Origin: Pseudomonas fluorescens
GTDB taxonomy: Bacteria > Pseudomonadota > Gammaproteobacteria > Pseudomonadales > Pseudomonadaceae
NCBI RefSeq assembly: GCF_900636825.1
Contig: NZ_LR134318.1
Location: 2,079,501-2,143,500 of the forward strand
Reading direction: 5' to 3'
DNA: 64,000 nucleotides
The position numbers were made by a program, and so were the translations under genes. The first letter of the stretch is position 1. Each line of letters opens with the position of its first letter. The notes beneath the pieces were generated by a model. That model made no database searches, was not told the origin of the DNA, and saw nothing but the letters and a program-made list of their open reading frames with translations. Below are positions 18,667-28,966 of this stretch, piece after piece.

Positions 18667-19434
18667 ATGACCAGCACCGCCCAACACACTCAGGTCGTAC
18701 AAAGGCAATTCGGTGAACAGGCCGCCGCCTACCTGAGCAGCGCCGTTCACGCTCAAGGCACCGAATTCGCACTGCTACAAGCTGAGCTGACAGGGCAGGG
18801 CGAGGCTCGCGTGCTGGATCTGGGTTGCGGCGCTGGCCATGTCAGTTTTCACGTCGCACCGCTGGTCAAGGAAGTGGTGGCCTACGACTTGTCGCAACAA
18901 ATGCTCGATGTGGTCGCGGCCGCTGCGATTGACCGCAACATCGGCAATGTTTCCACGGTCAACGGTGCCGCTGAACGTATGCCGTTTGCCGACGGCGAGT
19001 TCGACTTCGTGTTCAGTCGTTATTCGGCGCACCACTGGAGCGATCTCGGCGTGGCCCTGCGCGAAGTGCGTCGAGTGCTGAAGCCGGGCGGTGTGGCCGC
19101 TTTCGTTGACGTGTTGTCACCGGGCAGCCCATTGTTCGACACTTACCTGCAAAGCGTCGAAGTGCTGCGCGACACCAGCCATGTGCGCAATTATTCCGCC
19201 GCTCAATGGCTGCGTCAGGTCAGCGAGGCCGGTTTAAATGTCCGCAGCACCAAGCGTCAGCGCTTGCATCTGGAGTACACCAGTTGGGTTGAGCGCATGC
19301 GTACACCGCAAGTGATGCGTGCCGCGATCCGCCAGTTGCAGCAGTCGATGGGCAATGAAGTACGTGACTATTTTGAGATTGATGCCGACGGCTCGTTCAG
19401 TACGGATGTGATCGTACTGATGGCTGAACGCTAA
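18667..19434 (+). CDS. Class I SAM-dependent methyltransferase (UbiE/COQ5-like)
   Basis: A cytoplasmic methyltransferase of 255 residues. SAM motif I VLDLGCGAGHVSF is near residue 49, the acidic YDLSQQMLD near 73, and motif II DFVFSRYSAHHW near 115-126; VLKPGGVAAF follows. The fold is complete. No role in leucine synthesis is known for this family, although the gene sits between leuD and leuB. Its acceptor substrate cannot be read. AAGGAA precedes the ATG. Confidence 0.93.
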   Translation: MTSTAQHTQVVQRQFGEQAAAYLSSAVHAQGTEFALLQAELTGQGEARVLDLGCGAGHVSFHVAPLVKEVVAYDLSQQMLDVVAAAAIDRNIGNVSTVNGAAERMPFADGEFDFVFSRYSAHHWSDLGVALREVRRVLKPGGVAAFVDVLSPGSPLFDTYLQSVEVLRDTSHVRNYSAAQWLRQVSEAGLNVRSTKRQRLHLEYTSWVERMRTPQVMRAAIRQLQQSMGNEVRDYFEIDADGSFSTDVIVLMAER

Positions 19435-19488
19435 GAATTTTTCCGGGCGCGCCTTGGCTGGCGCCCCGACTGAAGACACGAGGAAAGC

Positions 19489-20571
<1,083 letters not shown>

Positions 20572-20637
20572 TCTCTCGGGCCCGCTGCGAAATTCAATAC
20601 AAAGCAGCGGCCCACTTTTCAAGAAGGTGTAGTTGCG

Positions 20638-21750
20638 ATGAAACGTGTAGGTCTGATCGGTTGGCGCGGGATGGTCGGTTCCGTGCTCATGCAGCGGATG
20701 TTGGAAGAGCAGGATTTCGATCTCATCGAGCCGGTGTTTTTCACCACGTCCAATGTCGGTGGCCAGGGCCCGTCGGTGGGCAAGGACATTGCTCCGCTCA
20801 AGGATGCTTACAGCATTGACGAGCTGAAGACCCTCGACGTGATTCTGACCTGCCAGGGCGGCGACTACACCAGCGAAGTGTTCCCGAAACTGCGCGAAGC
20901 CGGCTGGCAGGGTTACTGGATCGACGCGGCGTCGAGCCTGCGCATGAACGATGACGCAGTGATCATTCTCGATCCGGTCAATCGCAAGGTCATCGATCAG
21001 CAACTCGACGCGGGCACCAAGAACTACATCGGCGGCAACTGCACCGTCAGCCTGATGCTGATGGGCCTGGGCGGTCTGTTCGAAGCCGGTCTGGTCGAGT
21101 GGATGAGCGCCATGACTTATCAGGCGGCCTCTGGTGCCGGCGCGCAGAACATGCGTGAACTGATCAAGCAGATGGGTGCGACCCACGCCGCTGTCGCCGA
21201 TCAACTGGCCGATCCGGCCAGCGCGATTCTCGATATCGACCGTCGCGTGGCAGATGCCATGCGCAGCGAAGCGTATCCGACCGAAAACTTCGGCGTGCCG
21301 TTGGCTGGCAGCCTGATCCCCTGGATCGACAAGGAGTTGCCGAACGGCCAGAGCCGCGAAGAGTGGAAAGCTCAGGCTGAGACCAACAAGATTCTCGGTC
21401 GCTTCAAAAGCCCGATCCCGGTCGACGGCATCTGCGTGCGCATCGGCGCCATGCGTTGCCACAGCCAGGCGCTGACCATCAAGCTGAACAAAGATGTACC
21501 GATCGCCGATATCGAAGGGCTGATCAGCCAGCACAACCCGTGGGTGAAACTGGTGCCGAACCAGCGCGAAATCAGCATGCAGGAGCTGAGCCCGACCAAG
21601 GTCACCGGCACGCTGAATGTTCCGGTGGGTCGTCTGCGCAAGCTGAACATGGGTTCACAATTCGTCGGTGCCTTCACCGTCGGCGATCAGTTGTTGTGGG
21701 GCGCGGCCGAACCGCTGCGTCGCATGCTGCGGATTCTGCTCGAGCGTTGA
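20638..21750 (+). CDS. asd: Aspartate-semialdehyde dehydrogenase
   Basis: NADPH-dependent reduction of aspartyl phosphate to aspartate semialdehyde, at the head of the Lys/Met/Thr and diaminopimelate branches. It has 370 residues. [11 protein letters not shown] is the nucleotide loop, GGNCTVSL carries catalytic Cys135, and [13 protein letters not shown] carries the general base His near 275. It is the catalytically complete member of a pair: a Cys-less relative follows at 22023. AAGAAGG lies before the ATG, and a terminator is downstream. Confidence 0.98.
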   Translation: MKRVGLIGWRGMVGSVLMQRMLEEQDFDLIEPVFFTTSNVGGQGPSVGKDIAPLKDAYSIDELKTLDVILTCQGGDYTSEVFPKLREAGWQGYWIDAASSLRMNDDAVIILDPVNRKVIDQQLDAGTKNYIGGNCTVSLMLMGLGGLFEAGLVEWMSAMTYQAASGAGAQNMRELIKQMGATHAAVADQLADPASAILDIDRRVADAMRSEAYPTENFGVPLAGSLIPWIDKELPNGQSREEWKAQAETNKILGRFKSPIPVDGICVRIGAMRCHSQALTIKLNKDVPIADIEGLISQHNPWVKLVPNQREISMQELSPTKVTGTLNVPVGRLRKLNMGSQFVGAFTVGDQLLWGAAEPLRRMLRILLER

Positions 21751-21770
21751 TCGTTTGAAGTTGTGAAAGA

Positions 21771-21800
21771 ACCCGTGCCTTGAGAGGTGCGGGTTTTTTT
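21771..21800 (+). terminator. Terminator after asd
   Basis: A 10-bp stem ACCCGTGCCT/AGGTGCGGGT with two G.T pairs and loop TGAG is followed by a run of Ts, 20 bases past the asd stop. Confidence 0.85.
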
Positions 21801-21835
21801 ATGCATCGATTTCTCGGGGTGTTTGTACCGACCCC

Positions 21836-21928
21836 ATCGCTGGCAAGCCAGCTCCCACAGTGTTCAGTGCTGTACACAAAATTTATGCACAACACAGAAA
21901 CCTGTGGGAGCTGGCTTGCCAGCGATGA
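21836..21928. repeat. Palindromic repeat, family B (GTGGGAGCTGGCTTGCCAGCGA type)
   Basis: Inverted arms ATCGCTGGCAAGCCAGCTCC and the complement, with CACAG/CTGTG caps, are separated by about 40 bases. Each arm is itself palindromic (CTGGC/GCCAG). The family is distinct from family A; another copy is at 25993. Confidence 0.85.
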
Positions 21929-22022
21929 GGCCGGTGCAGGCCCCGCAAAACCCGGCAGAAATTGCCTGTGCGGCGGTCACCCGGTAAAGTGCCGCTCCCC
22001 CCGTTTTGCCAGAGGTAGTTCC

Positions 22023-23033
22023 ATGACCCAGACTTTCGATATCGCCGTTATCGGCGCCACCGGTACTGTCGGCGAAACCCTCGTACAGATTCTCGAAGAG
22101 CGGGATTTCCCGGTCGACAACCTGCACCTGCTCGCCAGCAGTGAATCGGCCGGCAGTTCGGTGCTGTTCCGCAATAAAAACGTACGCGTTCGCGAGGTCG
22201 ACGCGTTCGATTTCAGCAAGGTCAAACTGGCGTTTTTCGCCGCCGGCCCGGCCATCACGCTGAGCTACGCCGCCCGTGCCCACGCCGCCGGCTGCTCGCT
22301 CATCGACCTGTCCGGCGCGTTGCCGGCCGAGCAAGCGCCGCAAGTGGTGCCGGAAGCCAATCCCGCCGTGCTGGCCGGTTTGCAAGCGCCATTTCAGGTC
22401 AGCAGCCCGAGCCCGTCAGCGACTTCGCTCGCCGTGGTGCTGGCGCCGCTGCTCGATCTGATCGACCTGCAATACGTTAATGTCACCGCCAATCTGGCCG
22501 TATCCGCGCAAGGGCGCGAAGCGGTCACCGAGCTGGCGCGGCAGACGGCCGAACTGCTCAACATGCGTCCGCTGGAGCCGACTTTCTTCGACCGGCAGAT
22601 GGCATTCAACCTGCTGGCTCAGGTCGGTACACCGGATGCGCACGGTCACACGCTGCTGGAAAAACGCCTGGTGCGAGAGCTGCGTCAGGTATTAGCGAAA
22701 CCTTTATTGAAGATTTCCGCAACTTGCGTTCAAGCCCCGGTGTTTTTTGGCGATAGCTTTAGCGTGACCTTGCAGTCAGGCAGCGCTGTTGACTTGGAAA
22801 AGGTTAACGCCGCGCTCGAAGCGGCGCCGGGGATCGAGCTGGTTGATGCCGGCGATTACCCGACGGCTGTCGGTGACGCGGTGGGGCAGGACGTGGTCTA
22901 CGTCGGGCGCGTGCGTAGCGGTGTCGACGACCCGGCGGAACTTAATCTGTGGCTGACGTCAGATAACGTACGCAAAGGGGCGGCGCTCAATGCTGTGCAG
23001 GTGGCCGAATTGTTGATAAAAGACCTGCTGTAA
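22023..23033 (+). CDS. usg: USG-1-like, Asd-fold protein lacking the catalytic cysteine
   Basis: A 336-residue homologue of aspartate-semialdehyde dehydrogenase of the USG-1 type. The dinucleotide loop VIGATGTVGETLV is intact. Where Asd has GGNCT the protein reads SSPSPSATS (about residues 127-135), so the nucleophilic cysteine is missing and Asd activity is not expected. Its function is unknown; USG-1 genes often lie beside asd or truA. I start at the ATG at 22023 with AGAGGTAG upstream; a longer in-frame reading would run through the repeat at 21836 and is rejected. Confidence 0.9.
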   Translation: MTQTFDIAVIGATGTVGETLVQILEERDFPVDNLHLLASSESAGSSVLFRNKNVRVREVDAFDFSKVKLAFFAAGPAITLSYAARAHAAGCSLIDLSGALPAEQAPQVVPEANPAVLAGLQAPFQVSSPSPSATSLAVVLAPLLDLIDLQYVNVTANLAVSAQGREAVTELARQTAELLNMRPLEPTFFDRQMAFNLLAQVGTPDAHGHTLLEKRLVRELRQVLAKPLLKISATCVQAPVFFGDSFSVTLQSGSAVDLEKVNAALEAAPGIELVDAGDYPTAVGDAVGQDVVYVGRVRSGVDDPAELNLWLTSDNVRKGAALNAVQVAELLIKDLL

Positions 23034-23144
23034 AAGATACTTGGCAACAATTTGTCGACTGATTCTAGGTGAGCGCTATGCTTGCCCGAAGCACTTGATG
23101 ACGTGTCACCCTCCGGGACATTCCGGGGCATCAAAGAAATGATC

Positions 23145-23172
23145 GCGCGCGACATCTGTCGTCGTCGCGCGC
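23145..23172 (+). other. G+C-rich hairpin in the fimV leader
   Basis: Perfect 9-bp arms GCGCGCGAC/GTCGCGCGC enclose 10 bases, about 70 bases upstream of the fimV start. There is no T-run, so it is not a terminator. The 208-base gap otherwise holds no ORF I trust. Confidence 0.5.
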
Positions 23173-23241
23173 AATGCCTTACGGCAGCGGTATTCAAAAG
23201 CTTCTCGCTGGCCGAGGAACGTTCAAACAAAGGATGAGGCT

Positions 23242-25908
23242 ATGGTTCAAGTTCGCAAACTGGTGTTAGCAATAGCGGCCGCCTCGGCGCTGTCCTCCGG
23301 TATGGCGCATGCCCTCGGGCTCGGGGAGCTGACCCTGAAGTCGACCCTGAACCAGCCGCTGGTGGCTGAAATCGAGCTGCTCGATGTCAAGGATCTTACT
23401 GCCGCCGAAGTGGTGCCGAGTCTGGCTTCACCCGAAGATTTCGCCAAGGCCGGCGTTGACCGTCAGGCCTTCCTCAATGACCTCAGCTTCACACCGGTAA
23501 TCAACGCCAGCGGCAAAAGCGTGCTGCGCGTCACGTCGAGCAAACCGTTGTCCGAGCCGATGGTGAAATTCCTCGTGCAGGTGATGTGGCCAAACGGACG
23601 TTTGTTGCGCGATTACAGCGTTCTGCTGGATCCGTCGAAGTTTTCTCCGCAAACCGCTGACGCCGCCGCGCAACCTGCGCCGTCGCAAACCATCACCGCG
23701 CCGACGACTGGCGCTACGCACTCGGCGCAATACACCACCACGCCGCGCGACACCCTGTGGGAAATTGCCGCGAAGGCGCGTAACGGCGGTTCGGTGCAGC
23801 AGACCATGCTGGCCATTCAAGCGCTGAACCCGGACGCGTTCATCGGCGGCAACATCAACCGCTTGAAAACCGGTCAGGTGTTGCGCATGCCCGATCCGGT
23901 GCAAAGCACTGCGTTGCCGCAGTCCAAAGCGATTGCCGAGGTCGCGGCGCAGAACGAAGCCTGGCGTCAGGGCCGTCGCTATGTGGCGAAGCCGGGGAGC
24001 GGTCAGCAACAACTCGATGCCACCAATCGTGGGCGCGGCAATACCGGCGCGGCACCGAACGCTCAGGACAATCTGAGCCTGGTCTCCGCCGAAAGCGCCA
24101 AGACCCGCGGCAACGGCCCGGCGGGTGATGCCAAGGCGCTCAGCAACAAACTGGCGGTCACTCAGGAAAACCTCGACACGACGCGTCGTGACAATGAGGA
24201 ACTGAAAAGCCGCATGTCCGATCTGCAGAGTCAGCTGGACAAGCTGCAAAAACTGATCGAGCTGAAGAACAACCAACTGGCGAAACTACAGGCCGAAGGG
24301 GCGGGCGCTGCACCGGGCGTCAATGGCGCGGTGGCACCGGTTCCAGCCATCACCGCCGAGTTGGCCGCGACGCCACCAGCGACCCCGGCTGAAGCGGCCG
24401 CGGCCGCGCCGACCCCAGAGTCAGCGATGGCGCCACCTGCCGAAACGCCGGTTGAGCCGGTCGTCGAGCCTGTGGTCGAAACGACTCCCGCCGCTGCGGA
24501 CGACGAGAAGACCTTCAACGAGCTGCTGACCAATCCGATTCTGTTGGGGTTGATCGGTGGCGGCGCAGTGGTGCTGTTGCTCTTGCTGCTGTTGCTGGCA
24601 CGCCGCCGCAAGGCTCAGCAGGAAGCCGAGAAGCACGTGCGCATGGCGCGGGCGCTGGCTGAAGAACAGGAATTCTCGGCGGAACAGGATCTGCCGGAAA
24701 GCAGCTTCGCAGGTCTGGAAACGCCGGCAGCGAGCGTCACGCTCAATACGCCTCCGACACCAGCACCAGCGCCGGCACCGGCACCGGTCGTGGCGCCGGT
24801 GGTGATGACCACGCCGATTGCGGCGCCGCTAGTGGCACCGGCCGCCGAACGTTCTGACGACGTGCTGGACAAGGCCCAGTCGCACATCAACGCCGGTCGC
24901 TTGAATCAGGCTGCCGCGCTGCTGGAAGAGGGCGTCAGCCTGGAGCCGCAACGCAGTGATCTGCGCCTCAAGCTGATGGAGGTTTACGGTCAGCAGGGTG
25001 ACCGCGATGCATTCGTCGGCCAGGAGCGCCAGTTGGTAGCCAATGGCGAAAACTTTGCCAAGGTCGAAGCGCTGAAAAGTCGCTTCCCGGCCATGGCACT
25101 GATCGCCGCTGGTGGTCTCGCGGCGGCTGCGGTCGCGGCCGAGCTGGACGCGCAATACGTCAAGGATTTGCTGCTGGATGAGCCTGAAGCCCCAGCGCCA
25201 GCGCCCGTTGAAGAGGATCTGGATAGCGCATTTGACCTGAGCCTGGACGATCTCGACAACATAACGCCAGTGGCGCCAGCGCCGATCGCCGAACCTGAAG
25301 CGCCGGTCGAGCTGGACGCATTCCCGGCGGACGATGACCTGAGCTTCGAATCGGTCCTGCAACAGCAAACCGCAATGAAAGACAATCTCGACGATCTGTC
25401 TGATTTCGACCTGGACATGGATCTCGGTGCCGAGCCGACGCCAGCGGTGAATCTCGCGGACGACGATTTCCTTCTGGATCTGGACGACGGCGTGAAAGAT
25501 CTGCCGCCAGTCGAGCCGCCGGTGGTGGCTGACGTACCGCAGGATGATCTGGAGTTGCCGGCCGATTTCGATCTGTCGCTGGCCGACGAGATGGACAGCA
25601 ATACGGCTGCAGAGCCTGACGCCTTCGGCGCAGAGCTGGACGACGTCAACGCCGAGCTTGATCGCCTGTCGCAGAGCATCGCCGAGCCGACCTTCACCGA
25701 AGCGGACGCCGCGATGGGTGACGATCTTGGTGAAGACGACTTCGACTTCCTCGCCGGCACTGACGAAGCGGCGACCAAGCTCGATCTGGCTCAGGCGTAT
25801 ATCGATATGGGCGATGCCGACGGCGCTCGCGACATCCTCAACGAAGTGTTGACCGAGGGTGACGAAAAGCAGCGGGGCGAAGCCAAAGATATGCTGTCCA
25901 GCCTGTAG
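23242..25908 (+). CDS. fimV: FimV-type pilus-assembly / peptidoglycan-binding protein
   Basis: An inner-membrane protein of 888 residues linked in Pseudomonas to type IV pilus assembly, twitching and cAMP signalling. A signal peptide (about 1-24, ending MAHA) leads to the conserved GLGELTLKSTLNQPLVAEIELL domain. A LysM domain (about 165-220) binds peptidoglycan, and a coiled coil lies near 310-355. A Pro/Ala-rich linker and one transmembrane helix (LLGLIGGGAVVLLLLLLLLA, near 430-450) follow. A long acidic cytoplasmic part ends in the FimV C-terminal TPR motif (LDLAQAYIDMGDADGARDIL). The layout is complete and the gene is monocistronic. Confidence 0.95.
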   Translation: MVQVRKLVLAIAAASALSSGMAHALGLGELTLKSTLNQPLVAEIELLDVKDLTAAEVVPSLASPEDFAKAGVDRQAFLNDLSFTPVINASGKSVLRVTSSKPLSEPMVKFLVQVMWPNGRLLRDYSVLLDPSKFSPQTADAAAQPAPSQTITAPTTGATHSAQYTTTPRDTLWEIAAKARNGGSVQQTMLAIQALNPDAFIGGNINRLKTGQVLRMPDPVQSTALPQSKAIAEVAAQNEAWRQGRRYVAKPGSGQQQLDATNRGRGNTGAAPNAQDNLSLVSAESAKTRGNGPAGDAKALSNKLAVTQENLDTTRRDNEELKSRMSDLQSQLDKLQKLIELKNNQLAKLQAEGAGAAPGVNGAVAPVPAITAELAATPPATPAEAAAAAPTPESAMAPPAETPVEPVVEPVVETTPAAADDEKTFNELLTNPILLGLIGGGAVVLLLLLLLLARRRKAQQEAEKHVRMARALAEEQEFSAEQDLPESSFAGLETPAASVTLNTPPTPAPAPAPAPVVAPVVMTTPIAAPLVAPAAERSDDVLDKAQSHINAGRLNQAAALLEEGVSLEPQRSDLRLKLMEVYGQQGDRDAFVGQERQLVANGENFAKVEALKSRFPAMALIAAGGLAAAAVAAELDAQYVKDLLLDEPEAPAPAPVEEDLDSAFDLSLDDLDNITPVAPAPIAEPEAPVELDAFPADDDLSFESVLQQQTAMKDNLDDLSDFDLDMDLGAEPTPAVNLADDDFLLDLDDGVKDLPPVEPPVVADVPQDDLELPADFDLSLADEMDSNTAAEPDAFGAELDDVNAELDRLSQSIAEPTFTEADAAMGDDLGEDDFDFLAGTDEAATKLDLAQAYIDMGDADGARDILNEVLTEGDEKQRGEAKDMLSSL

Positions 25909-25926
25909 TAAGTTCAGCGGTAAATG

Positions 25927-25957
25927 AAAACGGCAGCCCATTGAGGCTGCCGTTTTT
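25927..25957 (+). terminator. Terminator after fimV
   Basis: Stem CGGCAGCC/GGCTGCCG with loop CATTGA, preceded by AAAA and followed by TTTTT. Confidence 0.9.
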
Positions 25958-25992
25958 GTTTGTGCTGGATGAAGGGTTATCAGTGCTGTCGT

Positions 25993-26069
25993 CATCGCTG
26001 GCAGCAGCCCGCTCCCACAGGTTGGGTGCACGCCGCAAATCAATGTGGGAGCTGGCTTGCCAGCGATGG
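25993..26069. repeat. Palindromic repeat, family B
   Basis: Second family-B element: arms CATCGCTGGCAGCAGCCCGC with TCCCACAG and the complement CTGTGGGAGCTGG-type end. The left arm has diverged (AGCAGCCCG for AAGCCAG). It lies between the fimV terminator and the truA promoter. Confidence 0.8.
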
Positions 26070-26094
26070 CGGCAGATCAGGCGACAGAGAACCT

Positions 26095-26123
26095 CTGGCA
26101 TCCCCCGCCCACCACCTTATAAT
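26095..26123 (+). promoter_or_regulatory. Putative truA promoter
   Basis: CTGGCA (26095-26100), a 17-base spacer and a perfect TATAAT (26118-26123). Transcription would start near 26130, which argues against the most upstream truA start codon at 26132. Confidence 0.6.
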
Positions 26124-26155
26124 GCCCGCCTTTGCAAATCAGCAGGCTGTCCCAC

Positions 26156-27010
26156 TTGGCAAACATAGATAACCCGGTCGCCGAAATGGCCCCCGACGGC
26201 TTTTACCGCGTCGCCCTGGGCGTGGAGTACAAAGGTTCGCGCTACAGCGGCTGGCAGCGGCAGTTGACCGGTGTGGCAACCGTGCAGGAAGAACTCGAAA
26301 AGGCCCTGTCGAAAGTCGCCAATTCGCCGGTTTCCCTGCAATGCGCCGGACGTACCGACGCTGGCGTACATGCCTGCGGACAAGTGGTGCACTTCGACAC
26401 GCAGGTTGATCGATCGCTGAAAGCCTGGGTCATGGGCGCCAATATCAATCTGCCTCACGACATCAGTGTCAGCTGGGCGCGAGTAATGCCGGCGCATTTT
26501 CATGCGCGGTTCAAGGCCATCGCCAGGCGTTATCGCTACGTGATCTACAACGATCAGATCCGCCCGGCGCATCTCAACGAAGAAATCACCTGGAATCATC
26601 GTCCACTGGATGCCGAGCGCATGGCGCAGGCGGCGCAGTATCTGATCGGCACCCACGATTTCAGCGCCTTCCGTGCTGGCCAGTGTCAGGCCAAGTCGCC
26701 AATCAAGAAGATGCATCACCTGCGCGTGACCCGACACGGCAAGATGATCGTGCTCGACATCCGCGCCAATGCCTTCCTGCACCACATGGTGCGCAATATC
26801 GCTGGGGTCCTGATGACCATCGGCGCTGGCGAGCGCCCGGTGGAATGGATGAAGGAAGTGCTGGAAAGCCGCGAACGCCGTTCCGGCGGCGTGACGGCGC
26901 ATCCGTACGGTTTGTATCTCGTGCAAGTGGAGTATCACGATGAATTTCCGTTGCCCGAGCGTTTCATCGGGCCACATTTCCTTACGGGTTTCTCCGAACT
27001 TGACGGCTGA
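26156..27010 (+). CDS. truA: tRNA pseudouridine(38-40) synthase
   Basis: Isomerises uridines 38-40 in the tRNA anticodon arm. The catalytic aspartate is in CAGRTDAGVHACGQVVHFDT, and GVEYKGSRYSGWQRQ is the N-terminal TruA signature. The start is uncertain: TTG at 26156 has GCAGG upstream and fits the promoter, ATG at 26186 is the first ATG, and TTG at 26132 would be nearly leaderless. Length from 26156 is 284 residues, normal for the family. trpF follows after 64 bases. Confidence 0.9.
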   Translation: MANIDNPVAEMAPDGFYRVALGVEYKGSRYSGWQRQLTGVATVQEELEKALSKVANSPVSLQCAGRTDAGVHACGQVVHFDTQVDRSLKAWVMGANINLPHDISVSWARVMPAHFHARFKAIARRYRYVIYNDQIRPAHLNEEITWNHRPLDAERMAQAAQYLIGTHDFSAFRAGQCQAKSPIKKMHHLRVTRHGKMIVLDIRANAFLHHMVRNIAGVLMTIGAGERPVEWMKEVLESRERRSGGVTAHPYGLYLVQVEYHDEFPLPERFIGPHFLTGFSELDG

Positions 27011-27074
27011 CGCCTTCCGACGCTTTTGTTACCATCCGGGACGTTTTCGGCTTTTGCCTTGAGGTTTTCCTGAC

Positions 27075-27695
27075 ATGTCAGCCGTTCGCAGCAAGATCTG
27101 TGGCATTACTCGCATAGAAGATGCGCTGGCCGCCGTCGAAGCCGGCGCCGATGCGATCGGTCTGGTGTTTTACGCCAAGAGCCCGCGTGCGGTGAGCGTG
27201 CAGCAGGCACGGGCGATCATTCAGGCGTTGCCGCCGTTCGTGACTACCGTGGGTCTGTTCGTCAACGCCAGCCGCTGCGAGTTGGGGGAAATTCTCGATG
27301 CCGTGCCGCTGGATCTTTTGCAGTTCCATGGCGATGAGACCGCAGAAACCTGCGAAGGCTGGCACCGTCCGTACATCAAGGCGCTGCGGGTCAAGGCTGG
27401 CGATGACATCGGCGCTGCCGTCGACGCCTTTCCGGGCGCCAGCGGCGTGCTGCTCGATACCTACGTCGAAGGTGTGCCGGGCGGAACCGGTGAGGCGTTC
27501 GATTGGTCATTGATCCCGCGGGGTTTGAGCAAACCGTTCATCCTCGCGGGTGGCCTGACGCCGGAAAACGTCGGCGACGCGGTGGCACGGGTAAAACCTT
27601 ACGCGGTCGATGTCAGCGGCGGGGTGGAAGCGAGCAAGGGCATCAAGGATGCCGCAAAGATTCGTGCATTCATCAACGCAGTAAAAAGCGCATAG
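27075..27695 (+). CDS. trpF: Phosphoribosylanthranilate isomerase
   Basis: Amadori rearrangement step of tryptophan synthesis. The 206-residue TIM barrel has the catalytic Cys in SKICGITR (residue 9) and the acid Asp in [10 protein letters not shown]. The C-terminal phosphate-binding [11 protein letters not shown] and DVSGGVE are present. It is separate from other trp genes, as usual in Pseudomonas, and it precedes accD. Confidence 0.97.
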   Translation: MSAVRSKICGITRIEDALAAVEAGADAIGLVFYAKSPRAVSVQQARAIIQALPPFVTTVGLFVNASRCELGEILDAVPLDLLQFHGDETAETCEGWHRPYIKALRVKAGDDIGAAVDAFPGASGVLLDTYVEGVPGGTGEAFDWSLIPRGLSKPFILAGGLTPENVGDAVARVKPYAVDVSGGVEASKGIKDAAKIRAFINAVKSA

Positions 27696-27700
27696 GAATC

Positions 27701-27816
27701 TGTAGGAACCTGTAGGAACCTGTAGGAGCTGACGAGTGCAACGAGGCTGCGATCTTTTGATCTTAAAAAAACAGAATCAAAGGATCGCAACCTCGGTGCA
27801 CTCCTCAGCTCCTACC
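27701..27816. repeat. Degenerate family-A palindromic repeat with tandem TGTAGGAACC units
   Basis: The left end carries TGTAGGAACC twice in tandem before the family-A arm TGTAGGAGCTG. The centre TTTTGATCTT and the right arm (AGGATCGCAACC, CAGCTCCTAC) are recognisable but mutated. A small insertion (ACGAGTGCAACGAG) replaces CCGAAG. Confidence 0.65.
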
Positions 27817-27844
27817 ACTCCCACACGGGTTCCGATAATGATGT

Positions 27845-27868
27845 GACGGCTGGCAGTCTGCCGCCGTC
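27845..27868 (+). other. Hairpin in the accD upstream region
   Basis: GACGGC and GCCGTC flank GGCA/TGCC, giving a nearly continuous 10-bp stem with a 3-base loop and one bulged base. The accD leader region (27817-28045) otherwise shows no ORF or clear promoter. Confidence 0.4.
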
Positions 27869-28045
27869 CATCAATGCACTTGCACAAAGCAGGCGCGGCT
27901 GAGGGTTTCCAGATGGCACGCAGGTCATGTTTCGCGCTGACCGTGGCTGTTCGGCAACCATCGCCACACACATGAATTTAGCTCAAGGGCATACGCGGGG
28001 CTGCGAACCAGAGCGTTCGGGCCGCCGGTACTGGAGAAAGAAAGC

Positions 28046-28966
28046 ATGAGCAACTGGTTAGTAGACAAACTGATCCCTTCGATCATGCGTTCCGAGGTCA
28101 AGAAGAGCTCGGTGCCTGAAGGTCTGTGGCACAAGTGCCCGTCTTGCGAGGCGGTGCTGTACCGTCCTGAGCTGGAAAAGACCCTGGACGTTTGCCCCAA
28201 GTGCAATCACCACATGCGCATCGGCGCACGTGCACGCATCGACATCTTCCTCGATGCCGAAGGTCGCAATGAACTGGGCGCCGATCTGGAGCCGGTTGAC
28301 CGTCTGAAATTCCGCGACGGCAAGAAGTACAAGGATCGCCTGACCGCAGCGCAGAAGCAGACCGGCGAGAAAGATGCGCTGATTTCCGTCAGCGGCACTT
28401 TGCTGGGTATGCCTGTGGTGGTGTCGGCATTCGAATTCAACTTCATGGGCGGTTCCATGGGCGCCATCGTCGGTGAGCGTTTCGTCCGCGCCGCCAACTA
28501 CGCGCTGGAAAACCGTTGCCCGATGATCTGCTTCGCCGCTTCCGGCGGTGCGCGCATGCAGGAAGCGCTGATCTCGCTGATGCAGATGGCCAAGACTTCG
28601 GCAGTATTGGCGCGTCTGCGTGAAGAAGGCATCCCGTTCATCTCCGTACTGACCGACCCGGTTTACGGCGGTGTTTCCGCGAGTCTGGCGATGCTCGGCG
28701 ACGTCATTATCGGTGAGCCGAAAGCCCTGATCGGCTTCGCCGGTCCGCGTGTCATCGAACAGACCGTGCGCGAAAAACTGCCAGAAGGCTTCCAGCGCAG
28801 CGAATTCCTGCTGGAGCACGGCGCAATCGACATGATCATTCACCGTCAGGAACTCCGTCCGCGTCTGGGTAACCTGCTGGCACAAATGACCGGCAAGCCG
28901 ACGCCGAAATTCGTCGCTGCGCCAATCGAGCCGATCGTGGTTCCGCCGGCACCTGCCAACGTATGA
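28046..28966 (+). CDS. accD: Acetyl-CoA carboxylase carboxyltransferase, beta subunit
   Basis: Transfers CO2 from carboxybiotin to acetyl-CoA, giving malonyl-CoA for fatty-acid synthesis; works as an alpha2-beta2 complex with AccA. The N-terminal zinc ribbon is C-x2-C (CPSC) followed by C-x2-C (CPKC) within residues 30-55. The crotonase-fold segment contains [11 protein letters not shown] and [16 protein letters not shown]. The 306 residues are the usual length. GGAGAAAG precedes the ATG. The stop overlaps folC by four bases. Confidence 0.98.
   Translation: MSNWLVDKLIPSIMRSEVKKSSVPEGLWHKCPSCEAVLYRPELEKTLDVCPKCNHHMRIGARARIDIFLDAEGRNELGADLEPVDRLKFRDGKKYKDRLTAAQKQTGEKDALISVSGTLLGMPVVVSAFEFNFMGGSMGAIVGERFVRAANYALENRCPMICFAASGGARMQEALISLMQMAKTSAVLARLREEGIPFISVLTDPVYGGVSASLAMLGDVIIGEPKALIGFAGPRVIEQTVREKLPEGFQRSEFLLEHGAIDMIIHRQELRPRLGNLLAQMTGKPTPKFVAAPIEPIVVPPAPANV

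Noticed and set aside
21780..22022. N-terminal extension of the usg reading frame
   Set aside because: It is translated through a palindromic repeat and terminator; the family N-terminus begins at 22023 behind a good ribosome site.
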